DNA from: SZUA-448 sp045627185
GTDB lineage: Bacteria; Bacillota; Clostridia; Lachnospirales; Lachnospiraceae
Direction of reading: 5' to 3'
DNA: 21,200 nucleotides
Assembly (NCBI GenBank): GCA_045627185.1
Contig: JAZQNE010000038.1
Coordinates: forward strand, 1-21,200
Below the pieces are notes generated by a model. The model was not told the origin of the DNA, ran no database searches, and was given only the letters and a program-made list of their open reading frames with translations. Made by a program: the position numbers and the translations under genes. Of this stretch, positions 5,854-13,144 are shown piece by piece; position 1 is the first letter of the stretch, and each line of letters starts with the position of its first letter.

Positions 5854-7847
5854 GTACAAAACCTGAAAACAATGGCTTCTCCGTAAACAAAAAGCTTGTG
5901 AGCGACGGGCTTCCCGTTGGTTTTGAACATGAGTCGGATGACAATATTGTCTACAAAGTTGATGAAATCAAAAAGGCCAATTCCACTCTCGGCTTTGGAA
6001 GAAGGGGCGGCAGAGGCCCCGGAGCCGCAGCAGCAGTAGAAAAACCCAAGGATATGGGCAAGTCCCTGAAACGCCTGATTAAGTACCTGGGTGCGGAAGG
6101 CAAGCTGATTGCAGGCCTTATGATTGCTGCAATCGTTACAACAGCAGCATCACTTTTCTCACCCTCCCTTCAGGGCTCAAGCATTGACGCTATTGCCGGA
6201 ATGCTCCCGAAAAACCTTGAAAAAATAGGGGTAAACGGCCTTACCGGCGATGCTCTCAAGGCTTATCAGTGGGGACTTCTGCGAAAATTCGTACTGCTCC
6301 TGATTATTGTTTATGCGGTGAATATTCTGTTCTCACTTGCACAGACACTGATTTCCGCAAATGTTTCGCAGCGCATGGTACGCAGAATGCGCCATGACCT
6401 GTTCAGAAAGATTGACAACCTTGAAATCGGTTACCTTGACACCCACTCAAACGGCGATATCATGAGCCGTATGACGAACGATGTCGAAAACATTTCCAAC
6501 ACAATTTCGCAGAGCATCGGATCGCTGATTTCAGCTGTTCTGACCGTATTCGGCACGATTATCATCATGTTCTGCAAGTGCTGGCAGCTCACCCTGATTT
6601 CACTTTCCACCTGCATTCTCACGGTGGTTGTCACAAAGTATATGACAAAAGCCATGCGTAAGATTTACCTGAAACGTTCAACCCTTCTTGGCCGCTTAAA
6701 CGGTCATTCGGAAGAGATGATTACAGGCTTCAAATCAATTGTGGCAAACAATCGTGAAGATGAAGTTATGGATGAATTCAACAGCATGTCCGAAGAGCTC
6801 CGGAACGTCAGCATCAAGGCTGAAATCCTTGGCGGAACAATGGGCCCTCTGATGAACTGCATCTCTAATATCAGCTTCGTTATTGTTGCTGCGTTTGGCG
6901 GTTATTTTGCATTGAAGGGCTATATTTCGGTCGGCGTTATTTCTGCATTTATTCTGTATTCAAAGCAGTTTTCACGTCCCATTAATGAAATTGCCCAGCT
7001 TTACGGTTCTGTTCAGACCGCACTTGCAGGCGCTGAGCGTGTTTTCGAAATTCTTGACATGCCGGATGAAGACAATTCCGGTGACCTTGAAATAGAATTT
7101 GAGAACGTTCGCGGTGAGATTTCCTTTAAGGACATCAACTTCTCATATGTGCCCGGAAAGCAGGTTATTTTCGATTTCAATCTTAATATCGAGCCCGGCC
7201 AGAAGATTGCGCTTGTAGGTTCCACCGGTTCCGGCAAGACCACAATCCTGAATCTGCTGATGCGCTATTACAAGCCTGATTCGGGTGAGATTCTGATTGA
7301 TGGCATAAATATTTTTGACATCAAACGCGACTGCCTGCGTGACCACACAGCAATCGTTCTGCAGGATACCGTCCTGTTCTCGGATACCATCCGCAACAAT
7401 ATCAAGTACGCAGATACCTCCGATACTGATGAAAACATGGTTGCTGCCGCAAAGATGAGTAATGCCGATTACTTTATTGACCGTCTGCCCGAAAAGTATG
7501 ACACCTTCTTAAAGCAGGCCGGAGCGTCAATTTCACAGGGTCAGCGCCAGCTGCTTGCCATCGCGCGTGCTGTTTACTCAAAACCGAAGATTCTTGTGCT
7601 TGATGAGGCAACATCGTCCGTTGATACCCGCACTGAGAAGAGCATTCAGGATGCTATGCAGAACCTCATGAAGAGCAGAACAAGCCTGATTGTTGCTCAT
7701 CGTCTGTCAACCGTTCGCGATGCGGATGTAATTGTTGTTATGGACCACGGACGCATTGCAGAAACCGGCAACCACGATGAACTGCTTGCAAAACAGGGCG
7801 TTTACTACAATCTGTACATGACGCAGTTTGCGGGAAATCAGATTTGA
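5850..7847 (+). CDS. Heterodimeric ABC exporter, catalytic subunit
   Basis: A 665-residue half-transporter that pairs with the preceding subunit; the start ATG overlaps its stop codon (ATGA), with AAGGAGA at 5834-5840. It carries a non-membrane N-terminal extension of about 70 residues with a glycine/arginine-rich stretch (GRRGGRGPGAAAA), then the membrane domain (about 75-400) and the ATPase. Walker A GSTGSGKTT is at 457-465, Q505, intact Walker B LVLDEATSSVD with catalytic E586, and H617 in AHRLSTV. Its own signature is degenerate (ISQGQ at 561-565). One competent site therefore forms from this subunit's Walker motifs and the partner's LSGGQ, as in LmrCD, BmrCD and TM287/288. The family exports hydrophobic compounds; the actual substrate cannot be read here. 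Confidence 0.92.
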   Translation: MSTKPENNGFSVNKKLVSDGLPVGFEHESDDNIVYKVDEIKKANSTLGFGRRGGRGPGAAAAVEKPKDMGKSLKRLIKYLGAEGKLIAGLMIAAIVTTAASLFSPSLQGSSIDAIAGMLPKNLEKIGVNGLTGDALKAYQWGLLRKFVLLLIIVYAVNILFSLAQTLISANVSQRMVRRMRHDLFRKIDNLEIGYLDTHSNGDIMSRMTNDVENISNTISQSIGSLISAVLTVFGTIIIMFCKCWQLTLISLSTCILTVVVTKYMTKAMRKIYLKRSTLLGRLNGHSEEMITGFKSIVANNREDEVMDEFNSMSEELRNVSIKAEILGGTMGPLMNCISNISFVIVAAFGGYFALKGYISVGVISAFILYSKQFSRPINEIAQLYGSVQTALAGAERVFEILDMPDEDNSGDLEIEFENVRGEISFKDINFSYVPGKQVIFDFNLNIEPGQKIALVGSTGSGKTTILNLLMRYYKPDSGEILIDGINIFDIKRDCLRDHTAIVLQDTVLFSDTIRNNIKYADTSDTDENMVAAAKMSNADYFIDRLPEKYDTFLKQAGASISQGQRQLLAIARAVYSKPKILVLDEATSSVDTRTEKSIQDAMQNLMKSRTSLIVAHRLSTVRDADVIVVMDHGRIAETGNHDELLAKQGVYYNLYMTQFAGNQI

Positions 7848-7907
7848 TGCTGATTTACAGCTAATCAGACGTTGCAGCGTTTTCTGAAATTACAGTGAGA
7901 TACACCA

Positions 7908-7936
7908 TTGACAACGCATAAAAAACCATCTATAAT
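7908..7936 (+). promoter_or_regulatory. Perfect consensus sigma-A promoter for argF
   Basis: TTGACA at 7908-7913, a 17-base spacer and TATAAT at 7931-7936. Both hexamers match the consensus exactly. A strong promoter like this usually needs repression, which fits the boxes overlapping its downstream edge. Confidence 0.9.
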
Positions 7937-7965
7937 GCATTATTATTCATAATAAACATTATTCA
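7936..7965. promoter_or_regulatory. Candidate ArgR/AhrC operator (two ARG-box-like sites)
   Basis: TGCATTATTATTCA at 7936-7949 differs from the ARG-box core TGAAT-N4-ATTCA at one position. A second, weaker half-matching site at 7952-7965 retains the ATTCA half. The pair covers the end of the -10 box and the start of transcription, the position expected for arginine-dependent repression. Confidence 0.6.
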
Positions 7966-7979
7966 CCGGAGGTATCGCT

Positions 7980-8921
7980 ATGACACTTAAAGGCCGTTCG
8001 TTTCTTACTTTGAAGGATTTTACACCCGCTGAAATCGGTTATCTTCTTGACCTTGCTGCTGACCTGAAGGCAAAAAAGAAAAAGGGCATTACAGGGCAGA
8101 GCCTTAAGGGCAAGAATGTGGCGCTGATCTTTGAAAAACCCAGCACAAGAACACGTTGCTCATTTACGATCGGCTGTATAGATGAGGGCGGACATCCTGA
8201 ATATTTAAGCAATCAGGAAATCCAGCTCGGCCATAAAGAAAGCATAGAAGATACCGCACGTGTGCTCGGCCGTATGTTTGACGGCATTGAATTCCGCGGC
8301 TTTAAGCAGGCAACTGTTGAGGCGCTTGCAAAATACAGCGGTGTTCCCGTATGGAACGGGCTGACGGACGATTACCATCCGACACAGATTCTTGCTGATT
8401 TCCTGACACTTCGTGAGCAGTTTGGTGAGCTTAAGGGCCTTAAGCTTGTGTTTGTAGGCGATGGCCGTAACAACATGGCAAACAGCCTTATGATTGGTTC
8501 TGCTAAAATGGGTCTGAATTTCACAATCCTTGCACCCAAGGCACTCTGGCCCGCATCCGACCTTGTTGAGCTTTGCAACGGTTATGCAAAGGAATCCGGC
8601 GGATCCGTTACAATTTCTGAGGACCTTGATGCCGTTAAGGGCGCCGATGCCCTCTACACCGATGTCTGGTGCTCAATGGGTGAGGAAGAAAAGGCCGCAG
8701 AGCGTATATCACTGCTTTCCCCTTATCAGGTTAATGAAGCGCTTTTTGACCGCACAGGCAACCCGAAGGCCATTCTTCTGCACTGCCTGCCCGCCGTAAA
8801 GGGTAAGGAAGTCACCTACGAAACGTTTGAAAAGCGCGCGGATGTTATTTTCGATGAAGCAGAAAACCGTATGCACACCATCAAGGCTGTTATGGTTGCG
8901 ACACTCGGAGAAGGTTATTGA
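7980..8921 (+). CDS. argF: Ornithine carbamoyltransferase
   Basis: A 313-residue cytosolic enzyme that makes citrulline from ornithine and carbamoyl phosphate in arginine synthesis; it is the usual length of the trimeric family. The carbamoyl-phosphate loop STRTR is at 55-59, QLGHKES lies in the 80s, HPTQ is at 133-136, the ornithine-domain segment GDGRNNMANSLM follows, and the diagnostic HCLP is at 268-271 with C269. GGAGG at 7968-7972 is well placed for the ATG. The consensus promoter and ArgR-like boxes support an anabolic role. No other arginine or arginine-deiminase gene is in the window, so a catabolic function has no contextual support. The gene stands alone, with a separate promoter right after its stop. 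Confidence 0.93.
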   Translation: MTLKGRSFLTLKDFTPAEIGYLLDLAADLKAKKKKGITGQSLKGKNVALIFEKPSTRTRCSFTIGCIDEGGHPEYLSNQEIQLGHKESIEDTARVLGRMFDGIEFRGFKQATVEALAKYSGVPVWNGLTDDYHPTQILADFLTLREQFGELKGLKLVFVGDGRNNMANSLMIGSAKMGLNFTILAPKALWPASDLVELCNGYAKESGGSVTISEDLDAVKGADALYTDVWCSMGEEEKAAERISLLSPYQVNEALFDRTGNPKAILLHCLPAVKGKEVTYETFEKRADVIFDEAENRMHTIKAVMVATLGEGY

Positions 8922-8928
8922 TAAAATA

Positions 8929-8957
8929 TTGTCAAAATGTTGAATTGATGATAGAAT
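8929..8957 (+). promoter_or_regulatory. Promoter for the cysteine-rich small gene
   Basis: TTGTCA at 8929-8934, a 17-base spacer and TAGAAT at 8952-8957, beginning eight bases after the argF stop codon. Confidence 0.6.
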
Positions 8958-9030
8958 GCGATTATTAGGAGGCCGGATATTCTGATTGTAGAGTTCTTTA
9001 TTCCGGAAAAGAAAAAAGAGAAAAAAGCAG

Positions 9031-9378
9031 ATGAAGCAGCAAACGAATAAAACTGAATGTTATTACGTTGAGTACGGTGTCTGTACCTGCAGGTATTCGA
9101 AAAACTGTGACAACGCCTGCGTAGGTCAGCAGGCTTGTGAAAAGTTTATCTCAGGTGACGATTACTTTGCCAAGATGCTTGCAGGCGAGCTTCCGAAGGA
9201 AACACCGGAAAACACTGTCGTAAAGAAAAAAGGCATTCCGGCAGCACTTATGCCTGAAAAGACAAAGAAGCAGCTGAAGTATGAACGCCGTCAGGAAGAA
9301 AAGAAAAATGGCGACGGAACGGGTTACAAGCTTATGGATGACCCGAAATTCAAGGAAGTATTTTCAAAACTTAAGTAA
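9031..9378 (+). CDS. Small cysteine-rich hypothetical protein (115 aa)
   Basis: I do not recognise this family. The N-terminal 36 residues hold six cysteines (C10, C18, C20, C26, C30, C36; spacing C-x7-C-x-C-x5-C-x3-C-x5-C), which suggests a small zinc or iron-sulfur module. The rest is charged and lysine-rich (KKKGIPAALMPEKTKKQLKYERRQEEKK) and ends in a short helix DPKFKEVFSKLK. It has no membrane segment or signal peptide, so it is predicted cytoplasmic. The ATG at 9031 has only a weak purine-rich upstream stretch (AGAG at 9016-9019), while a perfect AGGAGG 59 bases upstream has no usable ATG, GTG or TTG after it. In-frame stops at 8983-8985 and 8989-8991 prevent a longer protein. A promoter lies at 8929-8957. 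Confidence 0.7.
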   Translation: MKQQTNKTECYYVEYGVCTCRYSKNCDNACVGQQACEKFISGDDYFAKMLAGELPKETPENTVVKKKGIPAALMPEKTKKQLKYERRQEEKKNGDGTGYKLMDDPKFKEVFSKLK

Positions 9379-9454
9379 TTACAAAGAACTGCGAATATGG
9401 CTTTCGCGTAATTAAAGGATAATATCAGAATAGGTTTTGTAGCAGAGGAGTATT

Positions 9455-9781
9455 ATGGACAATGTAGTATTGTGCGGAAGCAGCTCATATCAGAAAAAGT
9501 ATTACTTAAACCCTGATTTTAACGGGCTTCCCACTGAAGTAAAAAAAGAACTTCAGATTATGTGCGTCACCTTTACCGAAGAGGTTGGCGGAGTATTTAT
9601 GCTGGAGTTCAAACCCGACGGTCACCTGATTTTCAGGGTTGAATCCATGGAAGCAGACCAGGGCTTTGACGAAATCGGAAGCGAGCTGAAAATCAAGCAG
9701 ATGCAGGAATCAAAGGGTGAGCTGATGCAGGCCCTTGAACTGTACTACAAGATTCTGAAGGCTGCAAAAGAAGACAAATAA
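9455..9781 (+). CDS. Conserved small protein, DUF6145-like
   Basis: A 108-residue soluble protein. The start MDNVVLCGSSSYQKKYYLNP, the central LPTEVKKELQIMCVTFTEEVGG and the ending IGSELKIKQMQESKGELMQALELYYKIL resemble what I recall of small clostridial proteins annotated DUF6145; that assignment is from memory. The pattern is a short beta sheet (GGVFMLEFKPDGHLIFRVES) followed by a C-terminal helix. AGAGGAG at 9444-9450 sits four bases before the ATG. It lies between the cysteine-rich gene and the tRNA-dihydrouridine synthase gene on the same strand, with 48 bases before the next start and no terminator, so co-transcription with dusB is likely. Function unknown. Confidence 0.75.
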   Translation: MDNVVLCGSSSYQKKYYLNPDFNGLPTEVKKELQIMCVTFTEEVGGVFMLEFKPDGHLIFRVESMEADQGFDEIGSELKIKQMQESKGELMQALELYYKILKAAKEDK

Positions 9782-9829
9782 AGATTCCACCGGGCAATAA
9801 CACCAATCCGAAAGCATTGAATTGATTTT

Positions 9830-10876
9830 ATGTATTCTACAACGAAAATAGGACAAGTGAATATTCCGGGGCTTCTGGCCCTTGGTCCGATGGCGGGAGT
9901 AACAGACCCGCCTTTTCGTATTTTATGTAAGGAACAGGGCGCAGACCTTCTGTACACGGAAATGGTCAGCGCTAAAGGATATCATTATAACAACAAAAAC
10001 ACGGAAGCCCTGCTGTTTACTGCGCCTGTGGAACATCCGGTGGCACTCCAGCTTTTCGGGGAGGACCCGGAAATCATGGCTGAAACGGCAAAACGTATAG
10101 AAGAACTGCCTTTTGATATTCTTGATATCAATATGGGCTGTCCGGTCCCTAAAGTTGTGAACAACGGCGAAGGCTCGGCGCTCATGAAAACCCCCGAGAA
10201 AATAGGGCGGATTGTTGAGGCTGTTTCAAAGGCTACCGTTAAGCCTGTTACCGTTAAAATCCGCAAGGGTTTTTCGGATGATTGTATCAACGCTCCGGAA
10301 TGTGCCTATATCGCGCAGGAATCGGGCGCTAAGGCAGTTGCCGTTCACGGACGGACAAGAATGCAGTTTTACAGCGGAAAGGCAGATTGGGGCATTATAC
10401 GCGCTGTGAAGGACAAAGTAAAAATACCTGTCATCGGCAACGGCGATGTTGATTCTCCCGAGGCTGCCCTTAAGATGTTCTACGAAACGGGCTGCGATAT
10501 GGTCATGATAGGTCGTGCCGCGCAGGGGAATCCCTGGATTTTCGCTAAAATCCGGGCGGCCCTTGACTGCTTTTCTTACGATATACCCGCTATCCGCAAG
10601 GCGGGCGAACTTCTTTGCAACGGTGCAACCCTTGATGAAGTCTGCGGCGGGCACTATTCCTTTACCCCGCCCACTCTTTCCGAAATACGCGAAACGGTTC
10701 TGCGCCACGCAAGAGACCTGATTGATTTTAAGGGTGAACAGACGGCAATTGCTGAAATGCGTCAGCATGTATGCCGCTACACGGCCGGAATGCCGGGATC
10801 CGCAAAACTGCGCGGAGAACTTGTGAAAATTGTGACTTATGAGGACCTTGAAAGAGTATTCCCAAAAACAAAATAA
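9830..10876 (+). CDS. dusB: tRNA-dihydrouridine synthase (DusB type)
   Basis: A 348-residue flavoenzyme that reduces uridines in tRNA to dihydrouridine with NADPH. The N-terminal FMN barrel shows LALGPMAGVTDPPFR, TEMVSAKG, the DINMGCPVPKVV block with the expected catalytic cysteine C104, VKIRKGF, HGRTR at 173-177, IGNGDV at 202-207 and IGRAAQGNPWIF near 227-238. The C-terminal helical tRNA-binding domain carries RHARDLIDFKGEQTAIAEMRQH. Length and motifs match the DusB group. The ATG at 9830 has no clear Shine-Dalgarno sequence (TTGAATTGATTTT precedes it), which is odd beside its well-marked neighbours; no better in-frame start exists before the FMN motif. A terminator follows at 10884-10942. 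Confidence 0.92.
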   Translation: MYSTTKIGQVNIPGLLALGPMAGVTDPPFRILCKEQGADLLYTEMVSAKGYHYNNKNTEALLFTAPVEHPVALQLFGEDPEIMAETAKRIEELPFDILDINMGCPVPKVVNNGEGSALMKTPEKIGRIVEAVSKATVKPVTVKIRKGFSDDCINAPECAYIAQESGAKAVAVHGRTRMQFYSGKADWGIIRAVKDKVKIPVIGNGDVDSPEAALKMFYETGCDMVMIGRAAQGNPWIFAKIRAALDCFSYDIPAIRKAGELLCNGATLDEVCGGHYSFTPPTLSEIRETVLRHARDLIDFKGEQTAIAEMRQHVCRYTAGMPGSAKLRGELVKIVTYEDLERVFPKTK

Positions 10877-10883
10877 TACCTGC

Positions 10884-10942
10884 AACAACTTTCCTTTCAG
10901 ACTTGTATTAATGATATCAGAGACCTGCGGAAAGTTGTTTTT
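10884..10942 (+). terminator. Terminator after dusB
   Basis: An 11-bp perfect stem (AACAACTTTCC at 10884-10894, GGAAAGTTGTT at 10929-10939) with a 34-base loop and a T run from 10938 to 10942. The loop is long, but the perfect stem and T run make termination likely. Confidence 0.65.
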
Positions 10943-11075
10943 GCATTGTCATTCAGTCGGAATTGCTCTGTCTTGAGAATCATTTCTGTGTTATTTTGTT
11001 AAATGTAAGCTGAATGAGGTAAACAACTGTCCTGCCGGTTGCATTTATTAATCAAATCTATTCCGGGGGTGGAAA

Positions 11076-11672
11076 ATGGACGGAAGAGCTAAAAGAAGTG
11101 TTATTTGTATATCGGGTGCGCTTTTATTTGTCGCTATTTGTACGTTTTTGTTTGTTTTTATAAGGAGTCGGTTGAAAAACAACACACCCCAAAAGGGATA
11201 TACAAATCCGGATGCTTTTTCCGCCGGAACCGATAATTCCACGGCTTTTACTTTTGAGTACAGTAAGTACAACAGTGATGGTACGGCAGATGGCTTTTCA
11301 CAGTCAAGGGGCTTTATTATGCATCGTGATAAAGCGCAACATGAAAAAATGATGCCCTGGGCAGCTTCTGACGATGTCCCGGCACGGGTGGAAGAAGTGG
11401 TAACAAAATATGATGCGGTAAGTCTGTTTATGCAGTACTCGGAAACGCCGTTTGAGCAAACTGCCTGTGCAGACCCGGATACATACTATTTCTTTTCATT
11501 TTCGAAAGAAGGAAAGAGCTATACTTTTTCGATTAAGCAGGTTAATTTATCCTTAAACCAATATAGTAAAGTTGTAAAGCGGATTGAAGCCTTCTTTGCT
11601 GAACTCGATCAGGTTTTATACAACATTCCCGCGTACAGGGATGTGGTTTATGTGACAGATGCCATGGAGTGA
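11076..11672 (+). CDS. Membrane-anchored hypothetical protein (198 aa)
   Basis: I do not recognise this protein. After a short basic N-terminus (MDGRAKR) there is one hydrophobic segment at about 8-29, followed by basic residues RSRLK. The remaining 165 or so residues are polar and probably extracytoplasmic; no lipobox is seen. The outer part has alternating aromatic/polar stretches typical of beta structure (STAFTFEYSKYNSDG, YYFFSFSKEGKSYTFSIKQV) and a helix QYSKVVKRIEAFFAELDQVLYN. The two cysteines outside the usual membrane region are not arranged as a motif. The GGGGGTGG stretch before the ATG acts as ribosome binding site. Terminators lie on both sides (10884-10942 and 11738-11764), so it is its own transcription unit, although I found no convincing promoter. 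Confidence 0.65.
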   Translation: MDGRAKRSVICISGALLFVAICTFLFVFIRSRLKNNTPQKGYTNPDAFSAGTDNSTAFTFEYSKYNSDGTADGFSQSRGFIMHRDKAQHEKMMPWAASDDVPARVEEVVTKYDAVSLFMQYSETPFEQTACADPDTYYFFSFSKEGKSYTFSIKQVNLSLNQYSKVVKRIEAFFAELDQVLYNIPAYRDVVYVTDAME

Positions 11673-11737
11673 TTCCGGTGCCTGTCCGGCGGGCTTTATG
11701 TAATTATCCCCACTCTCTTGTCTTTGATGCACGGACT

Positions 11738-11764
11738 TTTGTGCGTATTGCACAAACTTTATTT
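11738..11764 (+). terminator. Weak terminator upstream of asd
   Basis: TTTGTGC (11738-11744), loop GTATT, GCACAAA (11750-11756), then CTTTATTTT. It is a 7-bp stem with an interrupted T run, placed between the membrane protein gene and the asd promoter. Confidence 0.5.
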
Positions 11765-11770
11765 TAGGGG

Positions 11771-11799
11771 TTGCTTTTTATGGGGTGAAGTAGTATTAT
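11771..11799 (+). promoter_or_regulatory. Promoter for asd
   Basis: TTGCTT at 11771-11776, a 17-base spacer and TATTAT at 11794-11799. It predicts a leader of about 120 nucleotides before the asd ATG. Confidence 0.6.
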
Positions 11800-11820
11800 T
11801 CCCTACAAATACAAATGTTC

Positions 11821-11860
11821 TTCGGGGAAAGACATCGGGATAAAGACGATGCCCCCCGGA
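11821..11860 (+). promoter_or_regulatory. Structured element in the asd leader
   Basis: Seven pairs join 11821-11827 to 11854-11860 (TTCGGGG with CCCCGGA, one G-U), then an asymmetric internal loop AAAGA/CC, then CATCG (11833-11837) with CGATG (11847-11851) closing a 9-base loop. It matches no riboswitch class I can recognise, and no T run follows. Confidence 0.4.
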
Positions 11861-11926
11861 AATGCCGGTAAATCAGTACTAATGCATGGCAGAAACATAG
11901 AATAACAATTTCGGAGGATAAAGTAT

Positions 11927-13012
11927 ATGGATAAGAAATTAAAGGTTGGTGTTCTTGGTGCAACGGGTATGGTTGGCCAGCGTTTTGTATCACTTCTTGA
12001 GAATCATCCCTGGTTTGAGGTTGTTGTGGTTGCAGCAAGCCCCAGAAGCGCTGGAAAGAGCTATGAAGAGGCTGTAGGAAGCCGTTGGAAGCTTGACAAT
12101 CCCATGCCTGAGAATGTAAAGAAACTTATTGTAAAGAATGTTAATGACGTTGACGAAATCGCTGCTCAGGTTGATTTCGTATTCAGCGCGGTAGATATGA
12201 CAAAAGAGGAAATCAGAGCCATTGAGGAAGCATATGCAAAGGCTGAAACACCTGTAGTTTCCAACAACAGCGCACATCGTTGGACACCTGATGTTCCCAT
12301 GATCGTTCCTGAGCTTAACCCTGAGCATGCAGAGGTTATTGAATATCAGAAGAAGCGTCTCGGAACAAAGCGCGGATTCATTGCTGTTAAGCCTAACTGC
12401 TCAATCCAGAGCTACACACCCATGCTTCATGCACTCCGTGATTTCGGTATCAAGCAGGTTGTTGCCACAACATATCAGGCAATTTCCGGTGCAGGCAAGA
12501 CCTTCAAGGACTGGCCCGAGATGGTTGATAACGTTATTCCGTACATCGGCGGAGAGGAAGAGAAGAGCGAGCAGGAGCCTCTCAGAATCTGGGGCAAGGT
12601 TGAAAACGGCGTAATTGTAAAGGCAGAAGGCCCGGTTATTACAACACAGTGTATCCGCGTTCCCGTTACAAATGGCCACACAGCGGCAGTTTTCGTAAAC
12701 TTTGAAAAGAAACCTACCAAGGAGCAGATTCTTGAAAGATGGGCAAACTTTAAGGGCGTTCCGCAGGAACTCAACCTTCCGAGCGCTCCCAAGCAGTTCA
12801 TTCACTACTTTGAAGAGGATAACCGTCCGCAGGCTGCTCTTGACCGTAACCTTGAAGGCGGTATGGCAGTAAGCGCAGGCCGTCTTCGTGAAGATTCACT
12901 TTTTGACTGGAAGTTTGTAGGACTTTCACACAATACACTTCGTGGTGCAGCAGGCGGTGCAGTTCTTTCTGCAGAGCTTCTTACCGCAAAGGGCTTCATT
13001 TCAGCTAAATAA
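11927..13012 (+). CDS. asd: Aspartate-semialdehyde dehydrogenase
   Basis: A 361-residue cytosolic enzyme that reduces aspartyl phosphate to aspartate semialdehyde with NADPH, the branch step to lysine/diaminopimelate, threonine and methionine. The Rossmann motif VGVLGATGMVGQRF is at 7-20, the catalytic cysteine C158 sits in KPNCSIQ, and the active-site histidine H251 in VTNGHTAAV. Its length and the ASPRSAGKSYEEAV segment match the longer archaeal/fungal-type Asd rather than the shorter enterobacterial-type one. GGAGG at 11913-11917 marks the start. Through homoserine it ultimately feeds the MetY reaction encoded upstream, but the two genes are not linked in an operon. A strong bidirectional terminator closes it off from the convergent gene. 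Confidence 0.93.
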   Translation: MDKKLKVGVLGATGMVGQRFVSLLENHPWFEVVVVAASPRSAGKSYEEAVGSRWKLDNPMPENVKKLIVKNVNDVDEIAAQVDFVFSAVDMTKEEIRAIEEAYAKAETPVVSNNSAHRWTPDVPMIVPELNPEHAEVIEYQKKRLGTKRGFIAVKPNCSIQSYTPMLHALRDFGIKQVVATTYQAISGAGKTFKDWPEMVDNVIPYIGGEEEKSEQEPLRIWGKVENGVIVKAEGPVITTQCIRVPVTNGHTAAVFVNFEKKPTKEQILERWANFKGVPQELNLPSAPKQFIHYFEEDNRPQAALDRNLEGGMAVSAGRLREDSLFDWKFVGLSHNTLRGAAGGAVLSAELLTAKGFISAK

Positions 13013-13071
13013 GAAAACTGTATTTCCACCAAAAACAATCAAAGCTATTGTAAATAATACTCCCAATATGA

Positions 13072-13107
13072 AAAACGGCATAGTCACTGAAGTGGCTGTG
13101 CCGTTTT
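13072..13107. terminator. Bidirectional terminator between convergent genes
   Basis: A 16-bp stem (AAAACGGCATAGTCAC at 13072-13087 with 13092-13107, two G-U pairs) capped by a TGAA tetraloop, with A and T runs at the two ends. It serves asd on the plus strand and the membrane protein gene on the minus strand. Confidence 0.9.
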
Positions 13108-13144
13108 GCTACCTGTAACGTTATTCTGTTAAGGTTCCCGGGAT

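Noticed and set aside
7850..7880. CTGATT/AATCAG hairpin after the second ABC gene
   Set aside because: Six A/T-rich pairs and no adjacent T run; not enough to call a terminator, although none better is visible there.
9391..9407. GCGAA/TTCGC hairpin between the cysteine-rich gene and the DUF6145-like gene
   Set aside because: Five pairs with no T run is too weak to call a terminator.
10226..10888. Long minus-strand open frame (about 220 codons) opposite dusB
   Set aside because: It lies entirely antisense to a gene with clear family motifs, has no ribosome binding site or recognisable domain, and is explained by codon bias of the real gene.
11806..11926. Lysine riboswitch or T-box in the asd leader
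   Set aside because: It is too short, lacks the lysine-riboswitch core and the T-box TGGNACCGCG segment, and has no terminator/antiterminator pair.
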